Shown here one piece after another: positions 58,787-64,000 of a DNA stretch of 64,000 nt (positions within the stretch are counted from its first letter, which is position 1; every line of letters starts with the position of its first letter). The stretch is from Nocardioides baculatus. GTDB taxonomy: Bacteria > Actinomycetota > Actinomycetes > Propionibacteriales > Nocardioidaceae. A program made the translations under genes and the position numbers. Below the pieces are notes generated by a model. That model saw only the letters and a list, made by a program, of their open reading frames with translations, was not told the DNA's origin and ran no database searches. The stretch lies in NCBI RefSeq assembly GCF_016735675.1, contig NZ_JAERSG010000008.1:62001-126000 (forward strand), given 5' to 3'.

Positions 58787-58877
58787 GGCGCAACCGTAGT
58801 GATCGCGGCCACTCCGTCCCCACGGCAGATTCGGCCAACGACAGAGGGTTTCGCTGGCAATACTTGATACTGGGCCG

Positions 58878-59366
58878 ATGGGCGTGCGCAACTACCTCGT
58901 CGAAGGCGTCTCCTGTGCGGGCAAGACGACGGTGGCCACCGAGCTCGAGCGCCGGGGACACCACGTCGTGCACGGGGACCGGGTGCTGGCATACCAGGGC
59001 GACCCCATCACCGGCGAGCCGCTGCCCGGCCACGTCCACGAGCACCACGTGTGGGACGTGGCCGAGGTGCGGCGGATCGTCGCCGACCACGGCACCCCGG
59101 CGACGTACTTCTGCGGCGGGTCCCGCAACTTCGCCCGCTTCATCGACCTCTTCGACGAGGTCTTCGTGCTCGAGCTGGACGAGGCGACCCTGGTCGAGCG
59201 GCTCGCGGCCCGGCCGGCGGACGAGTGGGGCGGCGACCCGGAGGAGACGGCGCTGGTGCTGCGGCTCCACAGGTCCCGCGAGGACATCCCCGCCGACGCC
59301 GTCCCGATCGACTCGACGCGGCCACTGGCCGAGGTCGTCGACGAGATCGAGCGGCTCTCCCGCTAG
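58878..59366 (+). CDS. Small P-loop kinase-like protein
   Basis: This 162-residue protein has a Walker A EGVSCAGKTTVATELE and a probable Walker B/metal Asp in HGDRVLAYQGD, with Arg-rich lid residues (ERLAARPADEWGG). It resembles shikimate/adenylylsulfate-type small kinases, and the substrate is unknown. GATACT ends 6 bases before the ATG, so the message may be leaderless. It is divergent from carbamate kinase and shares a CTAG stop overlap with the SDR gene. Confidence 0.75.
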   Translation: MGVRNYLVEGVSCAGKTTVATELERRGHHVVHGDRVLAYQGDPITGEPLPGHVHEHHVWDVAEVRRIVADHGTPATYFCGGSRNFARFIDLFDEVFVLELDEATLVERLAARPADEWGGDPEETALVLRLHRSREDIPADAVPIDSTRPLAEVVDEIERLSR

Positions 59367-60091
59367 CGGCCGCCCGCGACCCGCAGCGTCGTGCCGGTGA
59401 CGTAGGACGCCTCGTCGGACAGCAGCCAGGCGACGGCGTTCGCCACCTCGTCCGGCAACCCCGCGCGACCCAGCGGGACGAGCGGTCCGACCCGCTCAAC
59501 GCGGCCCGGCTCGCCCGCGTCCGCGTGGATGGTGGTCTCGATGATGCCCGGCGCCACACCCACCACCCGGACGCCGTCGCCCGCCACCTCCTGCGCGAGG
59601 CCGAGGGTGAGCGCGTCGACACCGGCCTTGGCGGCGGCGTACTGGACGTACTCCCCCGGCGAGCCGATGGTCGCGGCGCCGGAGCTGATGTTGACGAGCA
59701 CCCCGCCACCGCCACCGTGCGAACGGCCGAGGGCACGGACGGCCGCGCGCGCGACCAGCAGCGCCGAGGTGAGGTTGAGGTCCACCGTCGCGCGTACGAC
59801 GTCGGGTGGGGTGTCGGCGAGCGGGCCGACGTGCAGCGTCGCGCCGGCGTTGTTGACCACACCGGTCAGGTCGCCGGCCTCGGCGAACAAGGAGTCGATC
59901 CCGGCGTCGGTGGTGAGGTCGCCACGCACCGTCGTGCACGAGACGCCGAGCTCGCGGCACGCCGACGCCGTCCGGTCCGCGGCCGACTCGTCGCGGGCGT
60001 GGCCGAGCACGAGGTCGTGCCCGTCGGCGGCGAGCCGCCGGGCGACCGCAGCGCCGATGCCGCGGGTGCCGCCGGTGACCAGGGTGCGCAT
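59363..60091 (-). CDS. Short-chain dehydrogenase/reductase
   Basis: This 242-residue classical SDR has TGGTRGIGAAVARRLA for NAD(P), VVNNAGATLH, ISSGAATIG with the active Ser, and Tyr-x-x-x-Lys in YVQYAAAKAGVD. The end VTGTTLRVAGGR is typical of FabG-like members. The substrate is not predictable. It lies 14 bases after the transporter gene stop on the same strand. Confidence 0.88.
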   Translation of the reverse strand: MRTLVTGGTRGIGAAVARRLAADGHDLVLGHARDESAADRTASACRELGVSCTTVRGDLTTDAGIDSLFAEAGDLTGVVNNAGATLHVGPLADTPPDVVRATVDLNLTSALLVARAAVRALGRSHGGGGGVLVNISSGAATIGSPGEYVQYAAAKAGVDALTLGLAQEVAGDGVRVVGVAPGIIETTIHADAGEPGRVERVGPLVPLGRAGLPDEVANAVAWLLSDEASYVTGTTLRVAGGR

Positions 60092-60105
60092 GGGAGGTGT
60101 CTACC

Positions 60106-61398
60106 TCACCCGAGGGCGAAGTAGCGGAGGTAGACCCAGCCCCACGCGACGACCAGCGTCATCACGGTCACCTGCACGCCGTACTTCGTGAAGCCCCAGA
60201 AGCTGATCGGCTCCCCCGCCTTCGCCGCGATCCCGAGCACCACGACGTTGGCGCCGGCGGCGACCGCGGTGGCGTTGCCGCCGAGGTCGGCGCCGAAGAC
60301 GAAGGCCCACCACAGCGGGCTGTCGGCGCCGCTCGCACCCGTCGTGGCGACCATCTCCTCGACCACCGGGACGGTCGCGGTCGTGTAGGGGATGTTGTCG
60401 ACGAACGCGCCGATGATGCCCGAGCCGAACAGCAGCGCCGTCGCACCGAGCAGCTCACGGTCCCCCATCGCCCCGGCCGCCCACGCGCTGATCGCCCCGA
60501 TGACGCCGACCTGCACGAGTGCGCCGACGAGCACGAAGAGGGCCATGAAGAACGCAAGGGTGTCCCACTCGACCTCCTCGAGGAACTCCTCGGGCTCGGT
60601 GCGGGAGACGAGCACGGTCGCGCCGGCGCCCATCATCGCGACCACGGACGGGTCGAGGTGGAGCACGGTGTGGAGGCTGAAGGCGATCATCACCAGGACC
60701 AGCACGACGAGCGAGCGACGGAGCATCCGGACGTTGGTGATCGCGTCCGCCGGGCGGAGGTCGTCGAGCCCGTGCACGTTGCCCATCCGCGTGAGGTCCT
60801 TGCGGAACAACCACCGGGCCATCACCACGAAGAGCACCAGCAGGATGACGGTCAGCGGCAGCGAGTGGACGAGGAAGTCGGTGAAGCTCAGCCCTGCCCG
60901 GCTGCCGATGATGATGTTGGGCGGGTCGCCGATCAGCGTCGACATCCCGCCGATGTTGGAGGCGAGGATGAGGGAGATGAGGTACGGCGCCGAGGGCAGG
61001 TCGAGCCGCCGGCAGACCGACAGCGTGACCGGTGCGACGAGCAGCACGCAGGTGACGTTGTCGAGGATCGGCGCGACCGCGGCGCCGACGAGGACGAGCA
61101 GGACCAGCAGCTTGTAGGGGTGCCCGCCGGACTTCTTGGCCGCCCAGAGCGCGAGGAACTCGAAGAGGCCGGTCTGCTTGAGGACGCCGACGATGATCAT
61201 CATCCCGAAGAGCAGGAAGATGACGTTCCAGTCGACGCCGGTGTGCTCCTCGAAGAAGGCGGTCTCGGCGTCGACGAGCCCGATGACGACCATGCCGGCG
61301 ACACCGCCGAGCGCGGCGGCGACGCGGTGGACGCGCTCGGTCGCGATCAGGGCATAGGCGACGATGAAGACCGCCAGCGCGGCGGAGGTCAGGATCAC
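60106..61398 (-). CDS. ArsB/NhaD (SLC13-type) ion transporter
   Basis: This 430-residue protein has 11-12 membrane helices. Family motifs are FGMMIIVGVLKQTGLFE, ILDNVTCVLLVAPV, ASNIGGMSTLIGDPPNIIIG and FVDNIPYTTATVPVVEEM (the paired re-entrant loops of the IT superfamily), and FGADLGGNATAVAAGANVV. The ion could be arsenite, Na+/H+ or an organic anion. The start is a GTG overlapping the RCK_C gene stop, which suggests a K+ or nucleotide-sensing control of this transporter. Confidence 0.85.
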   Translation of the reverse strand: MILTSAALAVFIVAYALIATERVHRVAAALGGVAGMVVIGLVDAETAFFEEHTGVDWNVIFLLFGMMIIVGVLKQTGLFEFLALWAAKKSGGHPYKLLVLLVLVGAAVAPILDNVTCVLLVAPVTLSVCRRLDLPSAPYLISLILASNIGGMSTLIGDPPNIIIGSRAGLSFTDFLVHSLPLTVILLVLFVVMARWLFRKDLTRMGNVHGLDDLRPADAITNVRMLRRSLVVLVLVMIAFSLHTVLHLDPSVVAMMGAGATVLVSRTEPEEFLEEVEWDTLAFFMALFVLVGALVQVGVIGAISAWAAGAMGDRELLGATALLFGSGIIGAFVDNIPYTTATVPVVEEMVATTGASGADSPLWWAFVFGADLGGNATAVAAGANVVVLGIAAKAGEPISFWGFTKYGVQVTVMTLVVAWGWVYLRYFALG

Positions 61399-61823
61399 GC
61401 GGCCCAGCCCGCCAGCCGGCCGTAGCGACTGACCGACCGCAGCCGGTCCTCGACCTCGGTGACCTGTCCGAGGGCGGCGACGACGAGCACCTGGTCACCG
61501 GTCCGCAGCACGCTGCGGTCCTGCGGCACGATCACGTCCGTGCCGCGGGCGACGAGGGCCACCGACGACCCGGACGGCAGCCGGAGCTCGCCGACCTCGA
61601 CGCCGGACAGGCGCGACGCCGGCTCGACCTCGAAGCGCAGCAGCACGGCGTCGAGGCGGTCGAGGGTGGCGAAGCCGATCGACACCTTGTGCACGAAGCT
61701 GCCCTTCTCCTGCCAGCGCGGCTGCCGGCCGCGGCCGATCGCGAGGCCGATCGCGAACCCGATGGCCGACGCGATCAGCGCGACCGAGACGGCGACCTCG
61801 AGGACGTACGGCGTCTCCCTCAC
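61395..61823 (-). CDS. Membrane-anchored TrkA-C (RCK_C) domain protein
   Basis: This is a 142-residue protein. One N-terminal membrane helix (VAVSVALIASAIGFAIGLAIG) is followed by an RCK_C-type ligand domain at about 55-125 (LLRFEVEPASRLSGVEVGEL, GTDVIVPQDRSVLRTGDQVLVV). RCK_C domains bind small ligands and gate transporters. The start is a GTG overlapping the SPFH gene stop, and its stop overlaps the transporter start, so the three genes are coupled. Confidence 0.8.
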   Translation of the reverse strand: MRETPYVLEVAVSVALIASAIGFAIGLAIGRGRQPRWQEKGSFVHKVSIGFATLDRLDAVLLRFEVEPASRLSGVEVGELRLPSGSSVALVARGTDVIVPQDRSVLRTGDQVLVVAALGQVTEVEDRLRSVSRYGRLAGWAA

Positions 61824-62356
61824 GTCAGCCTCGCCTCGACCTCGGTGACGGCCAGGGCGGCCACCTCCGTGCCGTCGGGCAGCCGGCGACCGACCTCGGA
61901 CGGCCACCGCGACTCCAGGGCAGCGAGGTCGTCGACGAGCGAGCACACCTCGACCTGCGCGACCGCGGCGCCCACCGCCTCCTCCGCGACGCGTACGACG
62001 GTCGCGGTCGGGACGTGCTCGACGCCCGGCTCGACCCGCTGCACCTCCAGCGTCAGGTCGGCCATCGCGACCACGTCGACGCCGTCGGCAGTGCGGGACC
62101 GGATCACCAGCGGCACGACGTGCGGCCCCGCGGTGACGGTCGCGAAGGTCTGGAGGAAGGGCACCCGCGCGATGAACCCCTCGCGTCGCGCGCGGACCAC
62201 CCGGCCGTGCCGGACGACCACCACGAGCTCGCCGGGACCTGCCCGACGTACGCAGGCGAAGGTCGCGAACAGCAGCCCCGGCCCGACGATCACCAGCCAG
62301 ACGACCCAGGCCGTGCCGGTCGGGTCGACGACGGTGTTCTCGTCCGGCGGGGGCAT
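61820..62356 (-). CDS. SPFH/band-7-like membrane protein
   Basis: This 178-residue protein has one N-terminal membrane helix (VVWLVIVGPGLLFATFAC) and a stomatin-like SPFH domain (GELVVVVRHGRVVRARREGF, TADGVDVVAMADLTLEVQRV). It is shorter than most SPFH proteins and has no long coiled coil. It heads the three-gene unit SPFH, RCK_C, transporter. A scaffold role for the transporter is likely but inferred. It is divergent from a two-component system. Confidence 0.75.
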   Translation of the reverse strand: MPPPDENTVVDPTGTAWVVWLVIVGPGLLFATFACVRRAGPGELVVVVRHGRVVRARREGFIARVPFLQTFATVTAGPHVVPLVIRSRTADGVDVVAMADLTLEVQRVEPGVEHVPTATVVRVAEEAVGAAVAQVEVCSLVDDLAALESRWPSEVGRRLPDGTEVAALAVTEVEARLT

Positions 62357-62441
62357 GCGCCCAGTCTTCGGCGGGCCCCGGCCGCGACCCATGGGGTCCG
62401 CACCCCATCTGGTCCGCCGGGTCGCGATGAGAGGCTGGGGC

Positions 62442-63392
62442 ATGCGCCTGCACCTCCCGCTCTTCTGGACGATCTGCCTGATCAACGGCGTCGTCCTCGT
62501 GCTCGGTGCGGTCGTGCTGGTGCTCTCCCCCGCCAGCGTCTCGTCCGACGCCGTGCGCTCGGAGGTCGTGGTGGTCGCGCTCGGGCTCGTCGCGATCCTG
62601 CTGCTCAACGCCCTCCTGATCCGGTGGGCACTCGCCCCCCTCACCCGGCTCATCGCGCGCGTCGGCGACATCGACCGGCTCGAGCCGACCCACCTGCCGG
62701 AGGAGGGCTCCGGGCCGGTCCTCGGGGTCGCGCAGGGCGTCAACGCGCTCCTGGCGCGGCTCGCCGAGGAGCGGCGGGCCGGCGACGCTCGGGCGCTCGC
62801 CGCCCAGGAGTCGGAGCGCCACCGGATCGCGCAGGAGCTGCACGACGAGGTCGGCCAGAGCCTGACCGTCGTGCTGCTCGGCCTCAAGCAGGTCGAGAGC
62901 CAGGCGCCCGCCTCGCTCGTCCCGGAGCTCGCCGCCGTGCGGGAGAGTGCCCGCACCGGCCTCGACGACGTACGCCGGGTGGCGCGGCGGCTGCGCCCCG
63001 GCGTGCTCGAGGACCTCGGTCTGACGAGCGCGCTCGCCGCGCTGGCCACGGACTTCGCCGACCACAGCGCGGCAGCCGTACGGAGGTCGTTCGCTCCGGG
63101 CCTGCCCACGCTCACCCCGGAGGTCGAGGTGGTCGTCTACCGCGTCGCGCAGGAGGCGCTCACCAACGCTGCCCGCCACGCCGACGCCCGCTCGGTCGAG
63201 CTGTCACTGCGCCGCCACGGCGAGTCCGTCGTGCTGGAGGTGACCGACGACGGCCGCGGGTTCGAGGGGCTCGAGGAGGGGTCGGGACTCATGGGGATGC
63301 GCGAGCGGGCCGCGCTCGTGCGCGCCGAGCTGTCGGTGATCAGCCAGCCGCGTCGAGGCACGACGGTGCGGCTGCGGGTGCCGGTCCCGTGA
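62442..63392 (+). CDS. NarL-type membrane sensor histidine kinase
   Basis: This 316-residue protein has two membrane helices (about 7-28 and 42-62) with only a short external loop, then a HAMP-like linker (WALAPLTRLIARVGDIDRLE). HisKA_3 has the phospho-His in ERHRIAQELHDEVGQSLTV, and HATPase_c has EALTNAARHA and TDDGRGFEG ... GLMGMRERA. The start ATG 62442 has AGAGG 7 bases upstream. It overlaps its response regulator by GTGA. Confidence 0.9.
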   Translation: MRLHLPLFWTICLINGVVLVLGAVVLVLSPASVSSDAVRSEVVVVALGLVAILLLNALLIRWALAPLTRLIARVGDIDRLEPTHLPEEGSGPVLGVAQGVNALLARLAEERRAGDARALAAQESERHRIAQELHDEVGQSLTVVLLGLKQVESQAPASLVPELAAVRESARTGLDDVRRVARRLRPGVLEDLGLTSALAALATDFADHSAAAVRRSFAPGLPTLTPEVEVVVYRVAQEALTNAARHADARSVELSLRRHGESVVLEVTDDGRGFEGLEEGSGLMGMRERAALVRAELSVISQPRRGTTVRLRVPVP

Positions 63393-64000
63393 TCCGCATC
63401 CTGCTGGCCGACGACCACACGCTCGTCCGTCGCGGCGTACGCCTGATCCTCGAGCAGGAGCCGGACCTGTCCGTCGTGGCGGAGGCCGCCGACGGGCTCG
63501 AGGCCGTCGAGCGCGTCCGCGACACCGAGGTCGACCTGGTCGTCCTGGACATCGCGATGCCCCGGATGACCGGCCTGCAGGCGGCCGCCGAGATCGCCCG
63601 ACGCCGTACGCCGCCCCGGATCCTGATGCTGTCGATGCACGACAACGAGCAGTACTTCTTTGGCGCGCTCAAGGCCGGCGCGAGCGGCTACGTCCTCAAG
63701 TCCGTCGCCGACGAGGACCTCGTCGGCGCGTGCCGCGCGGCGATGCGCGGGGAGACGTTCCTCTACCCCGGTGCCGAGAGCACGCTCGTGCGCGACTACC
63801 TCGACCGGCTGCGCCGCGGCGAGCGGGTGCCCGCGTCCGTGCTGACCGCGCGCGAGGACCAGGTCATCAAGCTGATCGCCGAGGGACGCTCGTCGCGCGA
63901 GATCGCCCAGGACCTCCACATCGCGCTGAAGACCGTCGAGGGCCACCGCGCCAACATCCTCGGCAAGCTCGGCATGCGCGACCGCGTCGAGCTGACCCGG
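63389..64000 (+). CDS. LuxR/NarL-family response regulator (3' end beyond window)
   Basis: 204 codons are seen and no stop occurs before the window ends. The receiver domain (about 1-118) has the acidic pair LLADDHTLVRRG, phospho-Asp in DLVVLDIAMPRM, Thr/Ser in LMLSMHD, and Lys in GYVLKS. The LuxR helix-turn-helix begins at about 152 (LTAREDQVIKLIAEGRSSRE, LHIALKTVEGHRANIL). The start is GTG, coupled to the kinase stop. The target is unknown, though the divergent SPFH-RCK-transporter unit is the nearest candidate. Confidence 0.92.
   Translation, partial: MIRILLADDHTLVRRGVRLILEQEPDLSVVAEAADGLEAVERVRDTEVDLVVLDIAMPRMTGLQAAAEIARRRTPPRILMLSMHDNEQYFFGALKAGASGYVLKSVADEDLVGACRAAMRGETFLYPGAESTLVRDYLDRLRRGERVPASVLTAREDQVIKLIAEGRSSREIAQDLHIALKTVEGHRANILGKLGMRDRVELTR

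Noticed and set aside
55976..58867. 963-codon plus-strand ORF across adnA, the amidohydrolase and carbamate kinase
   Set aside because: Antisense to three recognised genes and of low-complexity composition.

Overview
The window is GC-rich, densely packed DNA from an actinobacterium, most likely a Nocardioides-type member of the Propionibacteriales. The evidence is very high GC with G/C-ending codons, frequent GTG/TTG starts, many 4-base stop/start overlaps, a whiB7 gene, mycoredoxin, DUF4193 and UPF0182 proteins, the AdnAB recombination nuclease, and an initiator tRNA with the actinobacterial C1/U72 ends. Gene order from about 32.3 to 56.7 kb matches, as I recall it, the M. tuberculosis block Rv3193c-Rv3202c (UPF0182, PDZ/Lon-like protease, DUF2342, whiB7, uvrD2, mycoredoxin, nudC, adnB, adnA). 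That part is conserved core chromosome.

1-9 kb holds the end of a Lys/Ala-tailed protein, a copper import pair (ycnI-like and copC-copD fusion), a tautomerase and a giant secreted protein. The giant protein is a ThuA-like domain fused to a copper-radical (galactose/glyoxal oxidase-like) domain, followed by carbohydrate-binding, LamG and Ig/cadherin-like modules. All five copper/cofactor residues can be placed (Cys394, Tyr448, Tyr682, His683, His764).

9-19.7 kb is a uronate (5-keto-4-deoxyuronate / 2-keto-3-deoxygluconate) catabolic operon: kduI, kduD, an Rbs-type ABC importer with two permeases, an aldehyde dehydrogenase, KDPG aldolase and KDG kinase. A divergent IclR-family regulator sits beside it. 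The promoters of this operon and of the giant oxidase share two sequence elements, a 15-bp GTTCACG-type motif and a TGAYGGGCGTCA palindrome between -35 and -10. I infer that the oxidase belongs to the uronate regulon and that the neighbouring copper genes may serve it. This is the most interesting system in the window.

19.7-32 kb is accessory. It has a lower-GC, membrane-anchored ABC-type ATPase that looks transferred, a LysR/EamA pair, and a fatty-acyl desaturase/ferredoxin-reductase operon with a DesT-like operator and an orphan PAS histidine kinase. A secreted PLD-like protein with degenerate HKD motifs and cydAB under an evident Rex operator follow.

32-56.7 kb is the conserved block. It includes a whiB7 leader with a small upstream ORF, a textbook terminator/attenuator and a WhiB7-type promoter. 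It also has a candidate orphan small RNA at about 42.07 kb, a 31-bp tandem repeat with inverted copies after deoD, and the adnA-adnB operon.

56.7-64 kb has a ring-opening amidohydrolase (barbiturase/cyanuric acid hydrolase family) with carbamate kinase, a small P-loop kinase, an SDR, and an ArsB/NhaD-like transporter operon with RCK_C and SPFH proteins. A two-component system with a NarL-type regulator is cut by the window end. Residue and motif statements are read from the sequence; family and pathway statements are from memory and no database was searched.
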